Source: Candidatus Izemoplasmatales bacterium
GTDB taxonomy: Bacteria; Bacillota_I; Bacilli_A; Izemoplasmatales; Hujiaoplasmataceae
DNA length: 5,419 nt
Assembly: GCA_028691335.1 (NCBI GenBank)
Contig: JAQUZK010000106.1
Location: 1-5,419, forward strand
Reading direction: 5' to 3'
A model generated the notes under the pieces. It was not told the origin of the DNA. It did no database searches and saw only the letters and a list, made by a program, of their open reading frames with translations. Below, one piece after another: positions 1 to 5,419 of the stretch (position 1 is its first letter; each line of letters begins with the position of its first letter). Position numbers and translations under genes: made by a program.

Positions 1-1
1 C

Positions 2-595
2 TTAGAAATAGCTGAGCAATTAAAATTTCAAGTCACAGATTGGGTTGTTGTCTCTGTGGGAGATGGGTGCACAATCGGCGGAGTGTATAAGGGGTTTTTT
101 GATCTTTATAACTTAGGCATGATTGCGAGAACTCCTAAGATAATGGGAGTTCAAAGCGAAGGCTGTTCACCGATTTATAACTCATTTACTTATAATAAAG
201 AATTAGAAGAATCTGATGAAGTTACCATAGCGGATAGTATAGCTGTTGGAATTCCTAGAAACCCAGTTAAGGCTTTAAATGCAGTTAGAAAAACTGGTGG
301 TACATATCTTTCGGTGAGTGATAAAGAGATTATGAAAGGAATGAAAGAACTTTCTTCTAAAGAGGGAATTTTTTCTGAACCGGCTGCTGCGGCAGGTTAT
401 GCTGGGTTTGTAAAAGCAAGAAAGTTAAATGTAATAAAATCTGATGAAACCATTACAGTAATTATCACTGGTAATGGTTTAAAGGATACTGCGAGTGTTT
501 TAAAAGTTTTAGAAGAACCAAAACTTCTAGATAATAATTTAGAAGAATTAATAAATTATATAAAAACAAAAGAAAGAGGCTTAAAAAATGAGTAA
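2..595 (+). CDS. Threonine-synthase-like PLP-dependent enzyme, 5'-truncated by the window edge
   Basis: The frame is open from base 2, so about 197 C-terminal residues are visible. Threonine synthases have roughly 350-450 residues, so the N-terminal half with the PLP-binding lysine lies upstream. The GTG at 56 sits inside a conserved motif and is not a start. Visible residues 18-32 (SVGDGCTIGG then VYKGF) match the glycine-rich PLP-phosphate loop of fold-type-II enzymes, where threonine synthases have a VGN-G-N...KGF pattern. EPAAAAGYAG and TGNGLKD nearer the C-terminus match the threonine synthase/threonine dehydratase group (EPA-AA..AG and TG-GLKD). Family enzymes do beta- or gamma-elimination or replacement on amino acids in the cytoplasm. 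True threonine synthesis is doubtful because the neighbours are ygeY and ygeW types rather than hom or thrB. A catabolic role on a beta-substituted alanine is inferred. Its last 8 nt overlap the next gene, implying translational coupling. Confidence 0.85.
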   Translation, partial: LEIAEQLKFQVTDWVVVSVGDGCTIGGVYKGFFDLYNLGMIARTPKIMGVQSEGCSPIYNSFTYNKELEESDEVTIADSIAVGIPRNPVKALNAVRKTGGTYLSVSDKEIMKGMKELSSKEGIFSEPAAAAGYAGFVKARKLNVIKSDETITVIITGNGLKDTASVLKVLEEPKLLDNNLEELINYIKTKERGLKNE

Positions 596-1940
596 AATAC
601 CCTTTGGACCAACGTATGATGAAATGGCACACCCTTCTCACATTGATCCGGAAATTAGAAAAAAAGCACTAGAAGGAAAAAAGAATGAGCTTGATCCAAT
701 TAATCTTTTTAATATAAATTGGAAAGATGAATTTAACAGGGTTCATAAAATTGTATTACCAAAAGAAATGACAGGAGTAGATTGTAATATCGTGGTTTTG
801 TTAGGGAAATATTTCCCTTCTGGCTCCCATAAGGTAGGACCTGCATATTCTACTTTGATTGAAGGATGTGTTGATCAAACTATAGTTCCTGGAAAACATA
901 CTATACTAGGGCCTTCTACAGGTAATTTTGGTATAGGAGTCTCATATATTTGTAATTTAATGAAATATGATTCAATTGTTATTATGCCAGATAATATGAG
1001 CAAGGAAAGATATGAGAGAATTCAAAGGTATGGTGCTAAACTCGATTTAACACCAGGAACTGAATCGGATGTTATTTTGACTTTGGAAAGAACTTTTGAA
1101 TTAAAAAAAGATCCAAAAAACAGATCTTTAGCTCAATTTGAGTTGTTGCCAAATTATCGTTTTCATCGTCATGTAACTGGACATGCTTGTGTTGAAGCAG
1201 TAGAAGGAATTGGGAATGGTAGAATAGCGTTGTTTGCTTCTGCACCAGGTTCTGCAGGTACTTTAGCTGCAGGTGACCATATTAAAAAAGTTTTCCCTGA
1301 AGCAAAAGTAGCTGCTTTAGAGCCATATGAGTGTTCAACTTTGATGAACGGTGGTAGAGGTCAACATCGGATTGAAGGTATAGGTGATAAGATGTGTACT
1401 CTAATCCATAATGTATTGAACACGGATTTTATTGCTTTAATTAAAGATGAGGAATCTGTTCAAGGATTAAAAGTAATACATGATGGTTTAAACATTTTAA
1501 TAGAAAACGGAATATCAAAAGAAAAGGCATTGGAAATGCAAGAGATGTTTGGTGTTTCAAGTATTTGTAATATTATCGGAGCTATTAAAATGGCTAAACA
1601 TTTAAAATTAGGACCAGATGATAATGTAGTTACCGTTGCGACTGATGGTTTTGATAGATATAGGACTGTTATAGATAATTTAGATAAAAGATATCTTGAA
1701 ACAGAAGACTTTGTTTTAAGAAGATGGTTTAGAGATGTGTTTATAAAAGCTAATACTGAAGATATCTCTGATTATCGTCCTAAGAGTCAAAAAGATAAGT
1801 TGTTTAGTCAAAAAGAGAAAGATTGGTTGAAGTTTGGATATTCTAAAGAATATTTAGATTCGATGAAAGAGTTCAGTTTTTGGGATAAAGAATATGAATT
1901 AGTTTTCCATTATGATGAACTTATAAAGAAGTTAAGGTAG
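588..1940 (+). CDS. Fold-type-II PLP-dependent enzyme (cysteine-synthase-like) with C-terminal extension
   Basis: This 450-residue protein belongs to the tryptophan-synthase-beta/cysteine-synthase superfamily. Lys82 in SGSHK is the probable Schiff-base lysine; a histidine just before it recalls TrpB rather than the S.K.R of cysteine synthase. S110-T-G-N-F-G115 is the substrate-carboxylate loop. SAPGSAGT (218-225) is the phosphate-binding loop. HRIEGIGDK (260-268) resembles the QGIG element of cysteine synthases, and VATDGFDRY (350-358) lies near the end of the core. About 80 residues follow, rich in charged and aromatic residues, which ordinary cysteine synthases (about 300-320 residues) lack. 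ATG 588 has AAAGAGG eight bases upstream and overlaps the preceding stop. The neighbours suggest elimination or substitution on a carbamoylated or diamino acid intermediate, possibly paired with the preceding PLP enzyme. I do not recognise a characterised orthologue, so the substrate is unknown. The superfamily call is firm and the reaction is not. Confidence 0.9.
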   Translation: MSKIPFGPTYDEMAHPSHIDPEIRKKALEGKKNELDPINLFNINWKDEFNRVHKIVLPKEMTGVDCNIVVLLGKYFPSGSHKVGPAYSTLIEGCVDQTIVPGKHTILGPSTGNFGIGVSYICNLMKYDSIVIMPDNMSKERYERIQRYGAKLDLTPGTESDVILTLERTFELKKDPKNRSLAQFELLPNYRFHRHVTGHACVEAVEGIGNGRIALFASAPGSAGTLAAGDHIKKVFPEAKVAALEPYECSTLMNGGRGQHRIEGIGDKMCTLIHNVLNTDFIALIKDEESVQGLKVIHDGLNILIENGISKEKALEMQEMFGVSSICNIIGAIKMAKHLKLGPDDNVVTVATDGFDRYRTVIDNLDKRYLETEDFVLRRWFRDVFIKANTEDISDYRPKSQKDKLFSQKEKDWLKFGYSKEYLDSMKEFSFWDKEYELVFHYDELIKKLR

Positions 1941-1943
1941 GTG
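1939..1943 (+). promoter_or_regulatory. Ribosome binding site fixing the TTG start of ygeY
   Basis: AGGTG lies seven bases before TTG 1951 and overlaps the TAG stop of the preceding gene. The codon directly upstream of the TTG, in frame, is TAA (1948-1950), so the protein cannot begin earlier. The next in-frame ATG would remove the first 19 residues, which resemble the N-terminus of E. coli YgeY. Confidence 0.75.
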
Positions 1944-1950
1944 TGTTTAA

Positions 1951-3165
1951 TTGAAAAAAATAGATTTTCAAGAGATTTTATCCAGAAGCAAGAAGTATGA
2001 AAAAGAAATGACTAAATTCTTAAGAGATATGATAAGAATCCCTTCGGAGAGTTCGGGAGAGGAGTTGGTTATTTTAAGAATAAAAGAAGAAATGGAAAAA
2101 GTTGGTTTTGATGAAATCAAGATTGATAAGATGGGTAACATTATTGGTAGAATAGGTAATGGAAATCATTTGATAGCTATGGATGCTCATATTGATACTG
2201 TTGGTATTGGAGAGATTAATAACTGGATTTTTGATCCATATGAGGGATATGAGGATGAAGATACCATAGGGGGAAGAGGCGCATCCGATCAAGAAGGCGG
2301 AATGGCTGCGATGGTTTATGCAGGGAAAATTATCAAAGAGTTGGGATTAGATTCGGATTATACTTTATTGGTTACAGGTACTGTACAAGAGGAAGATTGT
2401 GATGGCTTGTGTTGGCAATATATCATTGAAGAAGATAAGATTAAACCTGAATTTGTAGTTATTACAGAACCAACGAATTTAAACATATACAGAGGACATA
2501 GAGGAAGGATGGAGATAAAGGTTAGTACATCCGGTATATCTTGTCATGGTAGTGCTCCGGAAAGAGGAGATAACGCTATTTTTAAGATGGCGCCTATTTT
2601 ATCTGAGTTAGAAGCTTTAAATCATCGGTTGTTAGATAATGAGTTTCTTGGTAAAGGAACCCTTACAGTTAGTGAGATATTCTATTCATCACCTTCTAGA
2701 TGTGCAGTCGCTGATGGTTGTTCTATATCAATAGATAGAAGATTGACTGATGGGGAGACTTATTTAAGCGCTATAAAAGAAATAGAAGATTTAAAGTCAG
2801 TTAAAGAAGCTAAAGCTAAAGTTGAAATGTATGAGTATGCTAGGCCTTCATATACAGGATTAGTTTATCCCACAAAGTCATATTTTCCGACATGGGTTTT
2901 ACCAGAAAATCATGTTGTTTGTGAAAGTACAGTTAAAGCGTATGAAGAACTATTCTTAAAAAAACCATTAGTTGATAAGTGGACTTTTTCAACTAATGCA
3001 GTATCTATTATGGGTAGACATAATATACCGTGTATAGGTTTTGGGCCTGGTAAAGAAGAACAAGCTCACGCTCCAAATGAAATAACTTATAAAGAACATC
3101 TTGTTAAAGCTTGTGCAATGTACGCAGCTATACCAAGTGTATATATTGAAAATATTAAAAGATAG
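1951..3165 (+). CDS. ygeY: YgeY-family M20 metallohydrolase (selenium-metabolism-linked hydrolase)
   Basis: This 404-residue protein starts at TTG. It has the complete M20 di-zinc peptidase/deacylase set: His80 and Asp82 in AMDAHIDTVG, bridging Asp113 in GRGASDQEGG, catalytic Glu147 and metal ligand Glu148 in VQEEDCDG, Glu173 in TEPTN, and His373 in QAHAPNE. CHGSAPERGDNA (198-209) marks the lid/dimerisation domain and supplies the His199 that M20 enzymes use at the neighbouring active site. Long stretches, including TLLVTGTVQEEDCDGLCWQY and the WTFSTN.VSIMGRH region, agree closely with E. coli YgeY as I recall it, and the length matches. Relatives hydrolyse amide or carbamoyl/ureido bonds of amino acid derivatives in the cytoplasm. 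In E. coli the gene sits with ygeW and the diaminopropionate ammonia-lyase ygeX, so removal of a carbamoyl group from a ureido acid is a plausible inference. The carbamoyltransferase gene follows 9 nt downstream. Confidence 0.95.
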   Translation: MKKIDFQEILSRSKKYEKEMTKFLRDMIRIPSESSGEELVILRIKEEMEKVGFDEIKIDKMGNIIGRIGNGNHLIAMDAHIDTVGIGEINNWIFDPYEGYEDEDTIGGRGASDQEGGMAAMVYAGKIIKELGLDSDYTLLVTGTVQEEDCDGLCWQYIIEEDKIKPEFVVITEPTNLNIYRGHRGRMEIKVSTSGISCHGSAPERGDNAIFKMAPILSELEALNHRLLDNEFLGKGTLTVSEIFYSSPSRCAVADGCSISIDRRLTDGETYLSAIKEIEDLKSVKEAKAKVEMYEYARPSYTGLVYPTKSYFPTWVLPENHVVCESTVKAYEELFLKKPLVDKWTFSTNAVSIMGRHNIPCIGFGPGKEEQAHAPNEITYKEHLVKACAMYAAIPSVYIENIKR

Positions 3166-3174
3166 GGGAAGAAT

Positions 3175-4158
3175 ATGGAACCATTATTTAAAGGGAAACA
3201 TTTTATTACATTAGAAGAGTGGACAAAAAAAGAAATAGATATGTTATTAGAGGTTAGTAAGGATTTAAAAAAGAAATTTTATAATAATGAGGATACAAGT
3301 TATTTGAAAAACAAAACAGCTTTTTTAATGTTTTTTGAACAAAGTACAAGGACTAGAAATTCTATGGAGTCTGGGTTAGCACAATTAGGTGGACATGCAA
3401 CGTTCTTAGATACATCAAAGATGCAAATAGCTCATGGAGAGAGTGCTAAAGATACCGCAGTTATATTATCGAGTTATGGTCATGGAATAGCTTGTAGAAA
3501 TTGTTTTTGGGGAGTTGGAAATCGATTTTTAAGAGAAATGGCAGCTAATTCAACAGTGCCAATTATGAATCTTCAGTGTGATTTATATCATCCTATGCAA
3601 GGGTTGGCTGATTTGATGACTATTCAAGAGGTAAGTAAAGACACTAAGAACTTGAAAGTTTCAATTATTTGGGCCTATGCAACAACTCATAAAAAACCAA
3701 TATCAGTTCCTTTAACGCAAATCCTTTTGTTCCCAAGGTATGGAATGGATGTTACTTTGGCTTATCCTAAAGGGTATGATCTACCAGAATGGGCGATTGA
3801 AAAGGCTAGAAAGAATGCAGTGGAAAACGGCGGTAATTTCAGGATTACACATAATATGGAGGAAGCTTATAAAGATGCTGATATAGTTATACCTAAGAAC
3901 TGGGGTTCATGGGTTAATAATCAATCTAGTGAGGTTGTCGATGATTTATTAGAAAGTTATCGTTCATGGAAATGTACTGAAGAGATGATGTCTTTAGCAA
4001 ATAAAGATGTTAAATATATGCATGCTTTACCGGCTGATAGAGGTAATGAAGTTGTAGATAGTGTGATCGATGGAAAACATTCGATAGTATATCAAGAAGC
4101 TGAAAATAGATTGCACACTGCTAAAGCTGTTATGGCAATGACTATGGGTAATAAGTAA
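3175..4158 (+). CDS. ygeW: YgeW-like knotted carbamoyltransferase
   Basis: This 327-residue aspartate/ornithine carbamoyltransferase-superfamily protein carries the carbamoyl-phosphate signature S57-T-R-T-R61 and the HPMQ motif (139-142). The element WAYATTHKKPISVP (166-179) matches the proline-containing loop of knotted transcarbamylases such as E. coli YgeW. Other YgeW-like blocks are QIAHGE (84-89), NLQCD (132-136), YGMDVTLA (189-196) and CTEEMM (267-272). The motif that is HCLP in ornithine and acetylornithine enzymes reads HALP here (283-286). The C-terminus ENRLHTAKAVM (310-320) resembles acetylornithine/ornithine enzymes more than E. coli YgeW, which also has an N-terminal extension and insertions absent here. 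It is therefore a subfamily member, perhaps not a strict orthologue. Catabolic members would run phosphorolysis of a ureido compound, giving carbamoyl phosphate for carbamate kinase; no such kinase is in view. AGGGGA (3164-3169) overlaps the ygeY stop and serves ATG 3175. Superfamily is certain; substrate is unknown. Confidence 0.88.
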   Translation: MEPLFKGKHFITLEEWTKKEIDMLLEVSKDLKKKFYNNEDTSYLKNKTAFLMFFEQSTRTRNSMESGLAQLGGHATFLDTSKMQIAHGESAKDTAVILSSYGHGIACRNCFWGVGNRFLREMAANSTVPIMNLQCDLYHPMQGLADLMTIQEVSKDTKNLKVSIIWAYATTHKKPISVPLTQILLFPRYGMDVTLAYPKGYDLPEWAIEKARKNAVENGGNFRITHNMEEAYKDADIVIPKNWGSWVNNQSSEVVDDLLESYRSWKCTEEMMSLANKDVKYMHALPADRGNEVVDSVIDGKHSIVYQEAENRLHTAKAVMAMTMGNK

Positions 4159-4167
4159 TTTTTTAAA

Positions 4168-4695
4168 ATGAGAATTTTTATAGCTTTGTTGTTTTCAGAA
4201 GAAATTAAAGTGGAATTATATAATACTATAGATTATTTAAGAGATCTTTATGATGGAAATTATACAAGCTTTGATAATCTCCATCTTACTCTTCATTATA
4301 TTGGTGAGGTTGATGAATTACTTTTAGAAGATGTTAAAACTGCGATTAAGTCGATTAATTTCAAGAAGTTTAAAGTAAAGATATTAAAATTATCAAGCTT
4401 TAAAAACACCTCAACGAGTTGTTTAGTACATCGTGTAATTGAAAAAACAATCAGTTTAAAACAGTTGCATCTAAAGACTATTAACGCTCTTAAATTAGCG
4501 GGAATAAAGATTGATTCTGATAATTTTACTCCGCATATAACTCTTGGTAGAAAAGTTAAAATTAGCAAAGAAGATTTGTTAGATATTTTAGTTGATGAAG
4601 TTGAAGTGGAATTTGATAGAATCAGTATAATGGAATCAAAAAGAGTTGATGGTGACTTAATCTATGAGGAATTAGATCATAAGAAATTTTTTTAG
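4168..4695 (+). CDS. thpR: RNA 2',3'-cyclic phosphodiesterase ThpR (LigT, 2H phosphoesterase family)
   Basis: This 175-residue protein has the two H-x-T-x motifs that define 2H phosphoesterases: H39-L-T-L42 followed by HYIGEV, and H123-I-T-L126 followed by GR. The N-terminus MRIFIALLFSEE is typical of ThpR (MR.FIAL pattern), and the length suits the family. Family enzymes hydrolyse 2',3'-cyclic phosphates on RNA ends to 2'-phosphates and can join tRNA halves through a 2',5' bond in vitro. Role here is by homology only. The gene begins 9 nt after ygeW and ends 6 nt before the terminator hairpin, making it the last cistron. No Shine-Dalgarno precedes ATG 4168 (the leader is TAATTTTTTAAA), so translation probably depends on coupling to ygeW or an A/U-rich leader. 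Its place in a catabolic operon is unexplained and may be incidental. Confidence 0.9.
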   Translation: MRIFIALLFSEEIKVELYNTIDYLRDLYDGNYTSFDNLHLTLHYIGEVDELLLEDVKTAIKSINFKKFKVKILKLSSFKNTSTSCLVHRVIEKTISLKQLHLKTINALKLAGIKIDSDNFTPHITLGRKVKISKEDLLDILVDEVEVEFDRISIMESKRVDGDLIYEELDHKKFF

Positions 4696-4701
4696 ATAAA
4701 A

Positions 4702-4731
4702 AAAAGGCGCTTAAGTATAATAGCGCCTTTT
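4702..4731. terminator. Bidirectional intrinsic terminator between convergent thpR and deaminase genes
   Basis: AAAAGGCGCT (4702-4711) pairs perfectly with AGCGCCTTTT (4722-4731) around a 10-base loop. On the plus strand the T-run is short (TTTTG then T-rich sequence). On the minus strand the hairpin is followed by eight T residues, the complement of the A-run at 4698-4705, so it is the stronger terminator for the deaminase. It starts 6 nt after the thpR stop and ends 4 nt before the deaminase stop codon. Confidence 0.9.
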
Positions 4732-4735
4732 GTAT

Positions 4736-5221
4736 TTAGTATAATTCTTTATTTTTTTCTTTATATTCTTTGAATAATGTTAAACATATTTCTCTTTCTT
4801 TTTCTTCTAAATCAAGAATATTTAAGTCTTGACGATTATTTTCAATAAATTTGTATATGAAATCGTCTCTAAAGCCGATTTCATCAGCGTCGCTTTCTAG
4901 GCATCCGTAATAAACTTTCTTGATATTTGACCATATAATCGCACCTAAACACATTGGACATGGATAAGCAGTTGTGTATAAAGTACAATTACTTAAATCA
5001 TGAGTATTTAAAACTTTTGTAGCTTTACGAATTGCATTGATTTCTGCGTGAGCTGTGGGGTCATGATCTTTTAGAACTGTATTGGAAGCTATAGAAATTA
5101 TTTTTCCTGTTTGATCAGTAACTAAAGCGCCAAAAGGGCCTCCGTAGTTAAGATTCATAGTTTTTCTAGCTTCGCTAATAGCTAATTTCATTAACTCCTT
5201 ATGATTATTAATATGAATCAT
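4736..5221 (-). CDS. guaD: Guanine-deaminase-like nucleoside/cytosine deaminase family protein
   Basis: This 161-residue protein of the zinc-dependent cytidine deaminase-like fold has H58-A-E60, which supplies a zinc ligand and the proton-shuttle glutamate, and P87-C-P-M-C91, which supplies the two cysteine ligands. GGPFGA (27-32), AIRKATKVL, CLGAIIW and GFRDDFIYK (116-124) with a short charged tail ending in Tyr follow the pattern of B. subtilis guanine deaminase (156 residues) as I recall it. Such enzymes convert guanine to xanthine plus ammonia. The extended tail argues against tRNA adenosine deaminase TadA, though a broader nucleoside deaminase remains possible. Start choice: ATG 5221 leaves 26 residues before GGPFG, close to the 23 in B. 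subtilis; only GGAA five bases away and an abutting GGAG precede it. ATG 5191 has AAGGAG only three bases upstream and would shorten the first helix. The gene has its own promoter and converges on the thpR operon. Confidence 0.8.
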   Translation of the reverse strand: MIHINNHKELMKLAISEARKTMNLNYGGPFGALVTDQTGKIISIASNTVLKDHDPTAHAEINAIRKATKVLNTHDLSNCTLYTTAYPCPMCLGAIIWSNIKKVYYGCLESDADEIGFRDDFIYKFIENNRQDLNILDLEEKEREICLTLFKEYKEKNKELY

Positions 5222-5251
5222 CTCCGTTCCGATATTTTCTAAGGTATTAAT

Positions 5252-5280
5252 ATTATAAAGAATTTGTCGTTCTTTGTAAA
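5252..5280 (-). promoter_or_regulatory. Sigma-A-type promoter of the deaminase gene
   Basis: On the minus strand TTTACA (complement of 5275-5280) is followed after 17 bases by a perfect TATAAT (complement of 5252-5257). The expected transcript start near 5245 leaves a leader of about 24 nt before ATG 5221. This fits the consensus TTGACA-17-TATAAT with one mismatch. Confidence 0.75.
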
Positions 5281-5284
5281 CAAA
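5273..5284. repeat. Short inverted repeat TTTGTAAACAAA overlapping the deaminase -35 box
   Basis: TTTGT-AA-ACAAA has 5-bp arms and a 2-bp centre. It covers the whole -35 element of the deaminase promoter, so a protein bound here would block it. It is short and A/T-rich, so a chance origin is likely, and no known operator is recognised. Confidence 0.3.
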
Positions 5285-5328
5285 CTGACAGGAAATATAC
5301 GCAGAAAAAAGAAAAAATATATATTATA

Positions 5329-5337
5329 TGTTATAAT
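5329..5337 (+). promoter_or_regulatory. Extended -10 promoter for the exonuclease III-type gene
   Basis: TGTTATAAT gives a TGn extension plus a perfect -10 hexamer. The 17-base position upstream (5309-5314) is AAGAAA, so there is no -35 match; an extended -10 commonly compensates. The A-rich stretch at 5303-5316 may help bend DNA or bind polymerase. Transcript start is expected near 5344, about 37 nt before ATG 5381. Confidence 0.6.
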
Positions 5338-5380
5338 TTAATTGAGATATTTAAGTATATAAGAAAGGCAGAGTGAAATA

Positions 5381-5419
5381 ATGAAATTTGTTACTTGGAA
5401 TGTTAATTGGTTAAGAGCT
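5381..5419 (+). CDS. xth: Exodeoxyribonuclease III-type AP endonuclease, N-terminal fragment cut by the window edge
   Basis: Only 13 residues are visible, MKFVTWNVNWLRA. They match the N-terminal beta strand of the Xth/ExoA family (MK..SWNVNG.RA), including the asparagine equivalent to Asn7 of E. coli exonuclease III. Trp replaces the common Gly after the second Asn. Family enzymes incise abasic sites during base excision repair and degrade 3' ends. A purine-rich AAGAAAGG (5361-5368) lies 12 bases before ATG, slightly long for a Shine-Dalgarno. The gene is divergent from the deaminase and reads off the right edge. Identification rests on a short but distinctive motif. Confidence 0.7.
   Translation, partial: MKFVTWNVNWLRA

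Noticed and set aside
56..58. GTG as a possible start of the first gene
   Set aside because: The frame stays open to the left edge and the translated upstream residues continue the fold-type-II strand leading into the glycine-rich loop, so the gene is cut by the window and not started there.
2074..2292. Minus-strand open frame of 72 codons inside ygeY
   Set aside because: It lies wholly within a well-conserved coding region, has no recognisable domain, and is explained as a shadow of the sense gene.
3175..4158. Plain ornithine or aspartate carbamoyltransferase
   Set aside because: The KPISVP knot-type loop, QIAHGE and CTEEMM blocks match YgeW, and the gene neighbours ygeY rather than arginine or pyrimidine biosynthesis genes.
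4296..4568. Minus-strand open frame of 90 codons inside thpR
   Set aside because: It is antisense to a motif-bearing gene and shows no family features; hydrophobic and cysteine-rich content is what antisense reading of AT-rich DNA gives.
4687..4705. Seven-T run at the thpR stop followed by an A-run, a possible frameshift or slippage site
   Set aside because: It falls at the last codons of the gene, where slippage would change only the final residues; the A-run is adequately explained as the minus-strand T-tract of the terminator.
5411..5413. Trp in place of the usual Gly in the visible exonuclease III N-terminus as a sign of a broken or novel enzyme
   Set aside because: The position is not catalytic and only 13 residues are visible, so nothing about activity can be concluded.

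Overview
The window is AT-rich (roughly one third G+C), codes densely, and uses A/T-ending codons, AGA arginine and Shine-Dalgarno starts. UGA is not used as a sense codon in any frame read. This suggests a low-G+C Gram-positive bacterium, probably an anaerobic member of the Clostridia, Tissierellia or Erysipelotrichia. Finer placement is not possible from the sequence.

Positions 1-4695 carry a tightly packed plus-strand operon that enters from outside the window. Its genes are the C-terminal half of a threonine-synthase-like PLP enzyme, a 450-residue fold-type-II PLP enzyme with a C-terminal extension, an M20 metallohydrolase clearly recognisable as YgeY, a YgeW-like knotted carbamoyltransferase, and a 2H-family RNA 2',3'-cyclic phosphodiesterase (ThpR). 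Neighbouring genes overlap by 8 nt or are 9-10 nt apart, so they are probably co-transcribed. The operon ends at a hairpin at 4702-4731 that can also terminate the convergent gene.

Positions 4736-5221 (minus strand) encode a zinc-dependent guanine-deaminase-like nucleoside deaminase with a good sigma-A-type promoter. A 159-bp divergent region separates it from the start of an exonuclease III-type AP endonuclease at 5381, which runs off the right edge and has an extended -10 promoter.

Metabolic reading (inference): in E. coli, ygeW and ygeY flank ygeX, a 2,3-diaminopropionate ammonia-lyase. Such clusters have been tied to anaerobic purine/urate breakdown and selenium-linked metabolism in gut bacteria. 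Here ygeY and a ygeW-type gene accompany two different fold-type-II PLP enzymes, no ygeX is in view, and the convergent neighbour probably converts guanine to xanthine. The window therefore looks like the distal end of a variant catabolic operon that releases nitrogen, and possibly carbamoyl phosphate, from a carbamoylated amino acid. The exact substrate cannot be fixed from sequence. No mobile element, CRISPR array, tRNA, rRNA or riboswitch was seen, and no gene-free stretch exceeds 300 bases.
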